This document shows, in pieces, positions 36,604 to 46,334 of a stretch of 64,000 nucleotides of DNA; position 1 is the stretch's first letter; each line of letters begins with the position of its first letter. Source of the DNA: Brachyspira murdochii DSM 12563 (GTDB lineage Bacteria; Spirochaetota; Brachyspiria; Brachyspirales; Brachyspiraceae); assembly GCF_000092845.1 (NCBI RefSeq), contig NC_014150.1:1884919-1948918 (forward strand). Reading direction: 5' to 3'. A program made the translations under genes and the position numbers. A model generated the notes under the pieces. The model did no database searches. It was not told the DNA's origin and worked only from the letters and a program-made list of their open reading frames with translations.

Positions 36604-38925
36604 TTATTCTTCTCTATCCTTTAAGCCTTCTACCATATCTAGTTTATTAATATAATGCGTACTCATAAGTGCTACCAAAAATATTACAGCTATAAGCAGT
36701 ATTATAGCAAGTAAGTAGCTTGAACTGTATACATGAGGCACAAAAGAGAATAACTTGCTTGAGAATGGTTTTTTTACAAGATAAAGTATTCCGTATCCTG
36801 CAGCTATTCCCAAAGGTATGGCAACTATTACTTGCGTGATAGTTTCTTTTAATGAAGCTATCATAATTTCTTTTGTCGTATATCCCATAACTTTAAGAAG
36901 CGTAAACTCATATCTTCTTGTAGCAAGAGTAATAACACCCACACCATAAAGTGAAGTTGCACCAAGTAAGAATGCTATAAATATAAGTATCTGTACAAGT
37001 AAATATATTGTTGCTATTTGATTTTTATAGGCTTCATATTCATCATTTCTAAAACTATAATACGAAACTTCTTTACTATTATCTAATATATCTTTTATTT
37101 CTTCTTTGGAAGTATTGGTTTCAGTAGTTAAGAATAAAGTGTTATAAACATCTTGAACTTCAAATGTTTCTTCAGCAAAATCTTTATCCATATAAATATA
37201 GAACATACCCTGCTGTTCTACAAATTTACTAACCTTTACTCTTCTTGAAATACTGTTTCCAAGTGTATACAGTTCTATTCCTATATAGTCATTTTCTTTT
37301 ACTTTTAATTTGTCTGCTAAATATTTGGGAATCATTACAGAATCTTCTTTATTTTCATTATTTGGTATATCAAGAGAAGAAAAACTGTCTTTATATATCA
37401 AAGTAGGTATGTATAAACTTTCTGCATCTTCTCTGAAAGCGGGATAAAGTCTTGACTGATAAATAGCAGCCTTATCAAAATATTTTATGCTTTTATTTGT
37501 AAGAATATCAGAATTATCTTCCCATTTTGTAGGGCTTATAGTGGCAGTAATATCGTATAATGCAAACTTTTCGTATAAAGTATATAAAAAGTAGTCAAAA
37601 GAGTTATTAAATCCTTGAGCAAATATAGTCATACTAATTGCAGCAAACATTCCCCAAAGAGAGGCCAAATATCTAGTTTTGCTTCTTGAGGCATTTTTTA
37701 TAGCATATCTTGTATTGAAAGAAAGTTTATTCCATATTTTGAATCTTTCTATAAAAGTTTTTCCGGCACCTTTAGGAGGCTCCCCTCTCATTGACTGAGC
37801 AGGGTTGAGTTTTAATATTGAAACAGCAGCTAAAAGATTAGAGAATATACATACAAACAATATAATTAAAGCAGATATTATCCATAAATCTATATAAATA
37901 TTGTATGTAAAATTAGGCATATCAAATATATTTCCAAGTGCATTGAATATAGGAGGAAGGAGGAATTTGCTTGCTATAAATGCTAAAAGTATACCGAAGA
38001 ATGATACCAAAAAAGAATATTTGATATACATAAACATAATAGAAAAATCGGTAAGCCCTATAGCTTTCATAATACCTATCTGCTTTCTTTCAACAGCAAC
38101 ATTTCTTCTTTGTATAATATATAAAAGCAGTATAGCCATCAAAAGAAGTATAGAAGGACAGATATATGAAAAAGAATCTATTTGAAGAAGTGTCTGTTCA
38201 TAGTTTACATAATTTACTGACTGTTCTCTGTCTGTAAAGAAGAATATTTTTTGTTTTAATTTAGTTCTTATTAAGTTTTCAGTATTAATTTTATCAGCAT
38301 TTTCTTTGTATTTTATATAAATTGAATTGTAAGGCACATAATTAAAATGATCTTCGCTTATTTCTATAACTGCGAAATCTTTAGCTTCAGAGGCTGTACT
38401 TGCCCCGTCTTTAAAAAGAAATACATAATTAGGATAAGAAACTAAGGCAGCAATGGTAAAAGAGTTTGTTTTATCATTAAAGGTTAATTCTACAGTATCT
38501 CCTAGTTTAAGAGAATTAGCATCAGCAAAATTTTTATTAATAGCTATTTCATTAGTTTCTAATTCATATTTTCCTTCATAGATATAAGGCTTATTTATTC
38601 TATTTTTTGAACTGTCAGTTCCGTAGATAATAGCATCAATATTATTTATTTTGCCCTGAAATCTATGTCTTGCTTCTGCCTTATCAATACCTTTCATATC
38701 TTTTAAGATGTCTATATCATTATCGTCAAACATTCCGAATAATACTAAATCATCTAATGCATTTTCCTCAAAATAATTTTCAGCAGCCAATTTGAAGTCT
38801 CTGTATACAGTTTTTACAGCAACAAAGAAAAGTACAGCTAATGTTACTATAAATACTGCTGACATAAATATTGCAAGCTGTTTATGTATTTTTCTAAATA
38901 GTAGTTTTGTTTTTATATTAATCAT
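36604..38925 (-). CDS. FtsX/MacB-type ABC transporter permease
   Basis: A 773-residue inner-membrane permease with two FtsX-like units. There is an N-terminal helix (~17-38) and a periplasmic MacB-like domain (~45-240). Three to four helices lie around 250-380 with the conserved RRNVAVERKQIGIMKAIGL segment. A second periplasmic domain follows, then a C-terminal set of helices (~640-765) with RRYEFTLLKVMGYT. It probably exports or extracts a lipid, peptide or lipoprotein with the ATPase encoded just upstream, 22 nt away. No MacA-type adaptor is adjacent. Confidence 0.9.
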   Translation of the reverse strand: MINIKTKLLFRKIHKQLAIFMSAVFIVTLAVLFFVAVKTVYRDFKLAAENYFEENALDDLVLFGMFDDNDIDILKDMKGIDKAEARHRFQGKINNIDAIIYGTDSSKNRINKPYIYEGKYELETNEIAINKNFADANSLKLGDTVELTFNDKTNSFTIAALVSYPNYVFLFKDGASTASEAKDFAVIEISEDHFNYVPYNSIYIKYKENADKINTENLIRTKLKQKIFFFTDREQSVNYVNYEQTLLQIDSFSYICPSILLLMAILLLYIIQRRNVAVERKQIGIMKAIGLTDFSIMFMYIKYSFLVSFFGILLAFIASKFLLPPIFNALGNIFDMPNFTYNIYIDLWIISALIILFVCIFSNLLAAVSILKLNPAQSMRGEPPKGAGKTFIERFKIWNKLSFNTRYAIKNASRSKTRYLASLWGMFAAISMTIFAQGFNNSFDYFLYTLYEKFALYDITATISPTKWEDNSDILTNKSIKYFDKAAIYQSRLYPAFREDAESLYIPTLIYKDSFSSLDIPNNENKEDSVMIPKYLADKLKVKENDYIGIELYTLGNSISRRVKVSKFVEQQGMFYIYMDKDFAEETFEVQDVYNTLFLTTETNTSKEEIKDILDNSKEVSYYSFRNDEYEAYKNQIATIYLLVQILIFIAFLLGATSLYGVGVITLATRRYEFTLLKVMGYTTKEIMIASLKETITQVIVAIPLGIAAGYGILYLVKKPFSSKLFSFVPHVYSSSYLLAIILLIAVIFLVALMSTHYINKLDMVEGLKDREE

Positions 38926-38947
38926 TATTTATTTACCGTTTTTATTT

Positions 38948-39655
38948 TTACCACTCTATCTCTTCCGGATTTAGAGGTTTTTCTACATCATATTTATCTA
39001 ATACTTCTCCGCTAAGAATCTTTACTACAGTATCAGCCATCTTAGCTATCTCTTTACTATGGGTAATTAATACTATGCTTGTTCCAAGATTTCTGTTTAA
39101 ATCTCTTAATATTTTTAAAGCCATAACTCCAGTCTTGTTATCTAATGCCCCGGTAGGCTCATCGCATAATACTACTTTAGGTTTTTTAGCTATAGCACGT
39201 GCTATACTCACACGCTGCTGCTCGCCTCCTGATAATTCTGTAGGATAATGTTTAATTCTGTTTTCAAGACCAAGTAATTTTAAAGCCTCCTCGGCATTGC
39301 TTCTTGAAAGCCCAGTTATCTCGGTTGAAAACTCTACATTTTCTATAGCAGTTAAATTCGGAAGCAAATTGTAGCTTTGAAATACAAAACCTATATTTTC
39401 TCTTCTGAATTTAGCTAATTTTTTATTACTGTAATGAGAAATGTCTTCGCCCAAAAATAATACCTGTCCGCTTGTCGGCTTATCCAAAGCACCTAATATA
39501 TTAAGCAAAGTACTTTTTCCGGAACCGCTAGGTCCTAGTATGGCAGTAAGTTTTCCCTCTTCTATTGTAAGATTAACAGATTTTAAAGCCTGAGTAGCTC
39601 CGCCTCCATGTCCGTATACCTTACTAATTTCTTTTATTTCATAAAGATAACTCAT
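38948..39655 (-). CDS. ABC transporter ATPase (LolD/MacB type)
   Basis: A 235-residue ATPase partner of the adjacent permease. The Walker A motif is GPSGSGKST, the Q-loop is VFQSYNLLPNLTA, the signature is LSGGEQQR, Walker B is VVLCDEPTGAL and the switch His is in ITHSKEIA. This is the LolD/MacB/FtsE subtype that powers mechanotransmission rather than solute translocation. It lies between coaBC and the permease, all on the minus strand with ~20-30 nt gaps. Confidence 0.95.
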   Translation of the reverse strand: MSYLYEIKEISKVYGHGGGATQALKSVNLTIEEGKLTAILGPSGSGKSTLLNILGALDKPTSGQVLFLGEDISHYSNKKLAKFRRENIGFVFQSYNLLPNLTAIENVEFSTEITGLSRSNAEEALKLLGLENRIKHYPTELSGGEQQRVSIARAIAKKPKVVLCDEPTGALDNKTGVMALKILRDLNRNLGTSIVLITHSKEIAKMADTVVKILSGEVLDKYDVEKPLNPEEIEW

Positions 39656-39684
39656 TATACAAAATCCCGTAATAATATTATTTT

Positions 39685-40881
39685 CTAATTATAACCATTC
39701 TTTTTTTTCCATTCATAAACGGCTATATTTACTATTTCTTCAGCACATTCTCTTTTACTCAATATAGGATATGATTTAAATAAACCGTCTTTAAAAAAGA
39801 TAGTTATTTTATTTGTATCTTTACCTATAGAGTCTTTTATTTTATTTGCCACTATCATATCAGCACCTTTTCTATTCATCTTATCAACAGCATAATTTTT
39901 AAGCTCCTCATCATTTTCCGCAGTTTCAGCAGCAAAAGATACTATTAACGTACCTTTTTTCTTTTTTTCTTTAGTTGATGCTAGTATATCAGAATTTTCT
40001 ATTAAATCTATAGAGTTTATATTTTGTTTTTTTATCTTTTTATCAGAATAAACAGCAGGTCTGAAATCCAAAGGGGCAGCCGCCATTATAAGTATATCAG
40101 TATTATCAAGTTCATTAAGTACAGCTTCTTTCAGCTGTTCTGTTGTGTCAATTTTGATTTTTTTATCATTGCCCTTTACATTTAAAGATGTATTTACTTC
40201 GCCCTCTATATATACAGAGTTTCCTCCATTATTGTATATTTCTTCATATATAGAAGAACCCATTTTGCCGCTTGAAGTATTGGTTATATATCTTATAGGG
40301 TCTATCCACTCTTTGGTAGCACCTGATGTTATAGTAAACTTTATATTTTTATATTTATTATTTTCTTTTGTAATTTTTTTTATTATAGTTTCAAAATCGG
40401 CTAATCTTCCCACACCAGTATCATGGCATGCCATATTTCCGCTTTCAGGCTCTATTATATTATAATTAAGTTCTTCTATTAAATATTTAGTGTTTTTTTG
40501 AACAGCTTTATTAATCCACATATGGGGATTCATAGCCGGGGCGAAATATTTATCTTTTGTATATGCACATGCTATAGTACTTACAGCATCATCGCATATT
40601 CCATTAGCTATTTTTGCTATTATATTTGCATCAGCTGGTGCTATAAGAAATATATCTGTTTCTTTATTTATATTTATATGTCTTAGAACATCATCTTCCT
40701 GCCATAGATCGGTTATTACTTTATTCCCGCTCATAGTTTCAAGTGATTTTAACCCCACCATGTTCTGAGCATTTTTAGTAACGGCACAAATAATATCATG
40801 ACCTTCTTTTTTAAGCATACTTACTAACATTGGGGTTTTGTATGCAGATATTGAACTTGTTATGGCAAGCAAAATTCTCAT
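39685..40881 (-). CDS. coaBC: Bifunctional phosphopantothenoylcysteine decarboxylase / phosphopantothenate-cysteine ligase
   Basis: Makes 4'-phosphopantetheine for coenzyme A. The N-terminal CoaC half (to ~175) has the flavin-binding start ILLAITSSISAYK, the His in RHININK, and PAMNPHMW. The decarboxylase Cys is in GNMACHDTGVGRL. The CoaB half begins near 195 with TSGATKEWIDPIRYITNTSSGKMG and ends with the ANKIKDS region. At 398 residues it has normal length. No ribosome site is obvious. It heads a run of three minus-strand genes with the ABC exporter, though a functional link is not implied. Confidence 0.95.
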   Translation of the reverse strand: MRILLAITSSISAYKTPMLVSMLKKEGHDIICAVTKNAQNMVGLKSLETMSGNKVITDLWQEDDVLRHININKETDIFLIAPADANIIAKIANGICDDAVSTIACAYTKDKYFAPAMNPHMWINKAVQKNTKYLIEELNYNIIEPESGNMACHDTGVGRLADFETIIKKITKENNKYKNIKFTITSGATKEWIDPIRYITNTSSGKMGSSIYEEIYNNGGNSVYIEGEVNTSLNVKGNDKKIKIDTTEQLKEAVLNELDNTDILIMAAAPLDFRPAVYSDKKIKKQNINSIDLIENSDILASTKEKKKKGTLIVSFAAETAENDEELKNYAVDKMNRKGADMIVANKIKDSIGKDTNKITIFFKDGLFKSYPILSKRECAEEIVNIAVYEWKKKNGYN

Positions 40882-41226
40882 AGTTTATTAAAAAGTTTTA
40901 AACTTTAATATTCCTTATAATAAATTTTAATACTACTAATTATATACTACTATAAATAAAAAAAATAGTCTATATATTTTTTTTATTTTTATTTATCTTT
41001 TTGTATAAAAAAGTAAAAAAATATAGTTTTTAAGTATTTAAACTAACATATATTAATGTTTTTATTAATTGGGGTTTAAACCTTATAATATACTAGAATG
41101 TAAATTTTTTAATTATATAAATATTTATAGTGTTTTAATTTATATATAAAAATTAAATATCATATTTATTAATAATAATTTTTAATATTAATGAATAAAA
41201 AAAATTAATAAATTCATTTTGTCTTA
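40882..41226. other. Gap between coaBC and the phoH promoter
   Basis: About 345 nt of extremely AT-rich sequence between divergent operons. I see no gene or repeat in it. Confidence 0.4.
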
Positions 41227-41255
41227 TTGACAATAGATATAATTTTGTATACTAT
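41227..41255 (+). promoter_or_regulatory. Promoter of the phoH operon
   Basis: TTGACA (41227-41232) followed by TATACT (41248-41253, 15-nt spacer) or the overlapping TACTAT (17-nt spacer). It lies about 50 nt before the proposed ATT start. Confidence 0.5.
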
Positions 41256-41303
41256 TATCTATATAATTTTATAAATATAATTTTGTTTTAAGGATTTTAT
41301 ATA

Positions 41304-42257
41304 ATTAATAAGAAAATATCAGGAAATAAGATTAAATTTAAGGATAATGAATCCTTTATTTCTATATGCGGGATTAATGATAAAAACCTAGAGGTACTTG
41401 AAGATAAATTTAATGTTTCAATATACCCAAAGGGAAATGAATTAACCATAGAAGGCGATTCAAATAAAATAGAAGACACTCTTAAAGTTCTTTATATATT
41501 AAAAGATCTGTATAATTCATCTAATGAAATAACTATTCAGAAGGTTATAAGTATAGCAGATAATATTGAAAGCGGTAAAGAAAATCAATTAATATCAATG
41601 CGTATAAAGCTGCCGTATCTAGGAAGAAATATACAAATGAAAACAATTTCTCAGGGAGAATATTTATATAAAATGCAAAGAAGCGATATTGTATTTGCTT
41701 CCGGAGCTGCTGGTACGGGTAAGACATTTTTATCGGTTGCTTATGCTATAAATTTACTTTCTGAGGGAAAAGTAGAGCGTATAATTATAACTAGACCTGT
41801 AGTTGAGGCAGGCGAGAGTTTGGGATATTTGCCCGGAGATTTTAAAGAGAAGATATCTCCATATATGCGTCCTGTTTACGATGCTTTGTATAGTCTTTTA
41901 TCAAGCGATATTATATTAAGATATACTGAAGAAGGAAAAATCGAAGTAGCTCCTTTGGCATATATGAGAGGAAGAACTTTGAGCAAGGCTTTTATAATAC
42001 TCGATGAAGCACAAAACACCACAGTTTCTCAGATGAAAATGTTTTTAAGCAGAATAGGAGAAAAATCAAAAGCTGTTATAACTGGAGATGTGTCTCAAAG
42101 CGATTTACCAAGCAATGTAGAATCTGGTCTTGAGAATGCTTTGAAAATTTTAAAAGGAATAAAGGGAATAAGTTTTCACCATTTTGATAAAAAAGATGTG
42201 ATAAGACATCATTTAGTTTCTGAGATTTTGGCTGCATATGATAATGCAGGCAAATAA
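41304..42257 (+). CDS. phoH: PhoH-family ATPase, apparently with ATT (or ATA) start
   Basis: The ATPase domain has Walker A GAAGTGKT, the TRPVVEAGESLGYLPG segment, Walker B IILDEAQN and TGDVSQSDLP, as in PhoH. The nearest ATG (41598) would give 219 residues and lose the family's N-terminal KH-like domain. The frame stays open upstream to a TAA at 41289, and encodes a fitting N-terminus (FISICGINDKNLEVLEDKF, then PKGNELTIEG). Between 41292 and 41598 it has no ATG, GTG or TTG. AAGGA (41290-41294) lies 9 nt before ATT at 41304 and 6 nt before ATA at 41301. From ATT the protein is 317 residues, the usual PhoH length. It leads the phoH-pgpH-ybeY-tlyC operon. Confidence 0.85.
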   Translation: MNKKISGNKIKFKDNESFISICGINDKNLEVLEDKFNVSIYPKGNELTIEGDSNKIEDTLKVLYILKDLYNSSNEITIQKVISIADNIESGKENQLISMRIKLPYLGRNIQMKTISQGEYLYKMQRSDIVFASGAAGTGKTFLSVAYAINLLSEGKVERIIITRPVVEAGESLGYLPGDFKEKISPYMRPVYDALYSLLSSDIILRYTEEGKIEVAPLAYMRGRTLSKAFIILDEAQNTTVSQMKMFLSRIGEKSKAVITGDVSQSDLPSNVESGLENALKILKGIKGISFHHFDKKDVIRHHLVSEILAAYDNAGK

Positions 42258-42291
42258 AAATATTTTATTTACGGAAGGTTATTAATTTAAT

Positions 42292-44763
42292 ATGAATACA
42301 AATAAAAAAATAATGAAATCAGTTATAAATAAAACTCCAAATATAGAAAGAGTTTTTCAATTAGTAATAGCTATAGTATTATATATTTTTACTTTATTTT
42401 TGGTTTTTCCCACATATATGCAGAAAGCTGCAGTACCTTCAGTAGGCGATATAGTAAAAGAGCCTCTGATAGTAAAACGCAATGTAAGATACGAAAATAA
42501 AGAAGAAACACAAAAACTTGTATATTATGCACAGGCAGCTGTAGCTCCTATATTTGATATGCCCAAAAATATAGAGTATGAAACCATATCCAAAATAAGC
42601 AATATGTTTTCATTTATGAGAATATCTCATGATAATAATGTTCCTATTGATGATATGTATAATGAGTTTTTATCGCTTCATAACGAGCCTATAAATAAAT
42701 CAGTATTTTCAAATGCTGTTGTTAATGAGCTTAATGTAGGATATGAATCTAAAATAATAGAAACTATTAAAGAACTATTCAGTGTAGGAGTCATATCTAG
42801 GGGAAATTTAAGTTCGGATACTTTGAATCTTATACTAGATAACGGAGTATTTATATACAGGTATGATGATTATTTAGTAGAAGAAAGAGTTCTTCCAAGA
42901 AACAGAGTATTTTTTTTGGAAGATTTAAGAATGGAGCTTCCTTCTATTGTAGGGGCAAAATACAGAAATCTTAATATAAATCATATTAATACAATATCAT
43001 CTATAGTTAATGCTTTTTTGAGAGATAATCTTATATATAATTCTGTGCGTACAAAAGACAGGATGAATGATGTTGTCTCTTCAATACCTCCGGTTTATAA
43101 TATGATAAAAAAGGGATTTGTGATTTTAAATGTAGGGGAGAGAGTAACAGAAGAAAAAGCTGAGCTTATAAGAAATCTATTTGGTAATAACTTTGAAAAT
43201 TATAATGTTTCTATTTTTACAGGTCAGGCTTTATTTATACTTCTGCTTTTTGCTTTTATTGGCTTTATTATACTTAAATACAAAATACCTTTTTATATAA
43301 GTTTTAAAAACTATATTCTGTTTTGTATAGAGTATATTGTTATTGTAAGTATTACATATATATTTTATAATCATATATCATATAAATTATTGGATACATA
43401 TATACCTTTTTATATTTACACATTCATTCCTATGTTTGGTATGATAAACTCATTATTAGGAGCTAGAAGGGGGATATCATCTATAGTTACTTTAGGTATT
43501 ACGCTTCTTGCTGCAAATATTGCTCAGGCTAATATATTTGAAATATCAGCATTATTTCTTATATCAATATTAGCTTCTATACTGTCAAGGAAAATTAACA
43601 GCAGATATGCTCTTTTATGGATAGGTTTTATTATAGGCGTATATTTGAGTTTGATGTCATTAGTGGGAATGCTGCTTAATAATGAAATTAATATCACTTA
43701 TTTAACTTTTATTTTCTCATTTGTAAGCGGATTTACTCAGGCTATACTTGTAATGATATTTCTTCCTATATGCGAATATATGCTTGAAACAGCTACTATA
43801 TTCAGACTTCAGGAGCTTTCTGACTTGAATAATCCTCTTCTTAGAAAACTTCAGATGAATGCCCCCGGTACTTATCACCATTCTATCAGCATGGCTAATC
43901 TTGTAGAGACTATAGCGGAAGAGATAGGAGAGGATGCAAGGCTTGCATGTGTATCAGCATATTATCATGATATAGGTAAAATGGAAAATCCGCTCTACTA
44001 TATAGAAAACTCTAATGTCAATGAAAACAGACATAAAAAATTAAAACCTACACTTTCTGCTTCTATAGTAAAGGCTCATGTACGTTTGGGGGTTGAGATA
44101 GCTAAAAAATACAGACTTCCTAAAGAGGTTATTGCTGCTATAAAAGAACATCATGGTACAAGTTTGATAAAATATTTTTATGTAGAGGCTTTAAAAGAAA
44201 ATCCTGATGTTGATATTAATTTATTTACTTATCCCGGACCGCGTCCTCAGTCTAAGATTACAGCTATATTGATGATTCTTGATTCTATAGAGGCAGCAAG
44301 CAGAACTCTGGATTCTCCTAAAAGAGAGGATTTGGAAATGCTTATAGAAAATATTGTCGATGATAAAATGGCGCATGGAGAACTTAATGACAGCGGACTT
44401 ACTTTAAAAGATATAGAAATTATTAAGAGAATATCATTCCAAAAAATTATAGTTTCTTTGCATGAGAGAATAAAATATCCGGAGCTTCCGGAAGAGAAAA
44501 ATGAAAAGATTCATTTAGAAGAAGATGAAAAGAGTGATAAAGATGTTAAAGATAATAAAAAGCAGAGTTCAAAAGAAAATAAGGATAATACTAAAGAAAG
44601 CAGCGATGCTGTAAAAAAAGTAAAAAAAGAAACGGAAAAGATAAAAGATAAAATAAAAGAGAAAATAGCAAAAAAAACTCCTATAAAACATAAAAATGAA
44701 AAAGATGAAGTAAAATATAATACAAAAGAAAATAAAGAAAATAAGGATGCTGTAAAAAAATAA
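42292..44763 (+). CDS. pgpH: 7TM-HD family phosphohydrolase (PgpH/YqfF-like)
   Basis: An 823-residue membrane protein. One N-terminal helix (~22-42) is followed by an extracytoplasmic 7TMR-HDED-type domain to ~305. About seven helices span 310-500, and a cytoplasmic HD domain covers ~525-700 (YHHSISMANLVE, YYHDIGKMENP, IKEHHGT). The tail of ~80 residues is Lys/Glu-rich and disordered. Members such as PgpH of Listeria hydrolyse cyclic di-AMP. The order phoH-pgpH-ybeY is widespread in bacteria. Its stop overlaps the ybeY start by one base (TAATG). Confidence 0.92.
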   Translation: MNTNKKIMKSVINKTPNIERVFQLVIAIVLYIFTLFLVFPTYMQKAAVPSVGDIVKEPLIVKRNVRYENKEETQKLVYYAQAAVAPIFDMPKNIEYETISKISNMFSFMRISHDNNVPIDDMYNEFLSLHNEPINKSVFSNAVVNELNVGYESKIIETIKELFSVGVISRGNLSSDTLNLILDNGVFIYRYDDYLVEERVLPRNRVFFLEDLRMELPSIVGAKYRNLNINHINTISSIVNAFLRDNLIYNSVRTKDRMNDVVSSIPPVYNMIKKGFVILNVGERVTEEKAELIRNLFGNNFENYNVSIFTGQALFILLLFAFIGFIILKYKIPFYISFKNYILFCIEYIVIVSITYIFYNHISYKLLDTYIPFYIYTFIPMFGMINSLLGARRGISSIVTLGITLLAANIAQANIFEISALFLISILASILSRKINSRYALLWIGFIIGVYLSLMSLVGMLLNNEINITYLTFIFSFVSGFTQAILVMIFLPICEYMLETATIFRLQELSDLNNPLLRKLQMNAPGTYHHSISMANLVETIAEEIGEDARLACVSAYYHDIGKMENPLYYIENSNVNENRHKKLKPTLSASIVKAHVRLGVEIAKKYRLPKEVIAAIKEHHGTSLIKYFYVEALKENPDVDINLFTYPGPRPQSKITAILMILDSIEAASRTLDSPKREDLEMLIENIVDDKMAHGELNDSGLTLKDIEIIKRISFQKIIVSLHERIKYPELPEEKNEKIHLEEDEKSDKDVKDNKKQSSKENKDNTKESSDAVKKVKKETEKIKDKIKEKIAKKTPIKHKNEKDEVKYNTKENKENKDAVKK

Positions 44764-45200
44764 TGAAAGTTAATGTGTTTAATGAAACAGATTATGATAT
44801 TAATATAAAATACTATAAATATTTTTTATACAATTCATTAATTGTATCTGAAGTAAAAGGAGACGTCAATCTATTATTTTGTGATGATGAATATATAAAA
44901 AAACTTAATAATGACTTTAGAAATAAAAATAAAGCTACTGATGTATTAACATTTCCTATGGGAGATGATGATGAAGGAGGCGATATTGTTATTTCTTATG
45001 AGTGGGTAAAAAACAGATACAGCGAAGATAAAATAAAAAAAACTGTATTAAAACTTATTATACATTCTATACTCCATCTTAAGGGCATACATCATAATTA
45101 CAGTAAAAAATCGCTTATGGAAAATAATGAAAAGATGAAAGAATTATATTATAAGGCAGTAAAAAATATAAAAGATAATAGAAAAAAACATAACTTGTAA
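44763..45200 (+). CDS. ybeY: Endoribonuclease/rRNA maturation factor YbeY
   Basis: A 145-residue metal-dependent factor in 16S 3'-end maturation and ribosome quality control. It has NKATDVLTFPMGDD followed by the metal site HSILHLKGIHH, the family's H-x3-H-x5-H. The start overlaps the pgpH stop in TAATG, so translation is coupled. tlyC follows 13 nt later. Length is normal, with a basic tail. Confidence 0.93.
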   Translation: MKVNVFNETDYDINIKYYKYFLYNSLIVSEVKGDVNLLFCDDEYIKKLNNDFRNKNKATDVLTFPMGDDDEGGDIVISYEWVKNRYSEDKIKKTVLKLIIHSILHLKGIHHNYSKKSLMENNEKMKELYYKAVKNIKDNRKKHNL

Positions 45201-45213
45201 GGATATATAAAAA

Positions 45214-46035
45214 ATGTCAATAAAAAAATTAATATCTAAAATAACTAAAAAAAAGGATAATGACACTGAAAAAAATAATTATATAAATTTATCAGCATTA
45301 ACAGAACCTGAGAGAGAAATCATAATAAATACTATAGAATTAAAATCAAAAAGTGTAAGAGAGATAATGGTGCCAAGAGTAGATGTTATTATGCTTCCTA
45401 TAGAGTCATCTTATGATAAAGTGATAAAGGCTTTTAATAAAGACAGAAACTCAAGAATACCTATATATAAAGACGGTATAGATGATATAATAGGGGTTTT
45501 GTATGTAAAAGATTTGATAGATACCGATGATAAAAACTTTTCTCTCAAAAAGATTCTTCATAAGCCTCTGTTTGTGCCAATATCAATATCTTTAATGGAG
45601 CTTTTAAAAAACTTTAGAGAGAAGCAGATTCATATTGCCATGGTAGTAGATGAATACGGCGGTTTTTCTGGAATAGTATCTATGGAAGATGTTCTTGAAC
45701 AGATTATAGGAGATATTAGAGATGAGTATGATGAAGAAGATGAAGAGGTAAAAAGCAATGATGACGGTACTTATCTTGTAGATGCTAGAGCAAGAATCGA
45801 TGACTTTAATAAGTACGGCATACTTCCGCCTATACCAGATGATGAGGCAGATACTGTAGGCGGATTTTTATTTTCATATTTGGGAAGGCTTCCTAAAAGA
45901 AATGAGGCTATAGAGTATAAGGATTATTCTTTTACTGTTGTAGGAAAAAGCGGAAATATTGTTACTAAAATAAGAATAGAAAAACTTAAAAAAGATAATA
46001 AAGATAATGATGAAAAGAATAAAGATAATGAATGA
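45214..46035 (+). CDS. tlyC: CBS-domain haemolysin-family protein TlyC (CorC-like)
   Basis: A 273-residue cytoplasmic protein with two CBS domains (about 55-175: REIMVPRVDVIML and MVVDEYGGFSGIVSMEDVLE). A CorC_HlyC domain follows (about 190-260: ADTVGGFLFSYLGRLPK). There is no DUF21 membrane part. It matches what is known as TlyC in Brachyspira hyodysenteriae, named for haemolysis in E. coli. The CorC family is tied to Mg/Co efflux and membrane homeostasis, so the name may mislead. It is the last gene of the phoH operon; the C-terminus is Lys/Asp/Asn-rich. Confidence 0.9.
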   Translation: MSIKKLISKITKKKDNDTEKNNYINLSALTEPEREIIINTIELKSKSVREIMVPRVDVIMLPIESSYDKVIKAFNKDRNSRIPIYKDGIDDIIGVLYVKDLIDTDDKNFSLKKILHKPLFVPISISLMELLKNFREKQIHIAMVVDEYGGFSGIVSMEDVLEQIIGDIRDEYDEEDEEVKSNDDGTYLVDARARIDDFNKYGILPPIPDDEADTVGGFLFSYLGRLPKRNEAIEYKDYSFTVVGKSGNIVTKIRIEKLKKDNKDNDEKNKDNE

Positions 46036-46334
46036 TTTTATTTTTTAAATGAAAATATTATAAGTAAAAAATTATTTTATACAAATTTTTAAAATATTTT
46101 AGTTTGTATGTTTTTTATTATTTTTTTGACCGCTGGGAGTTGGTATTGATATTCAGTGAAAAAACAGATATTAAAAATAAAAGATAATTTTAATATATAA
46201 AATTTAATTGTACAAATTTTTGAGAATCAATTTTCTATAATTTTTTGTTTTTTTTATAATAATAATGTTGTATTAATTTATTTTCAATCTTAAAATAGTT
46301 ACAAATATAATTCTTATTTCAGGAAGAAAATACT

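Noticed and set aside
44763-46035. Pore-forming haemolysin function for TlyC
   Set aside because: The protein is a CBS-CorC type without signal peptide or membrane helix; the haemolysin name is historical.
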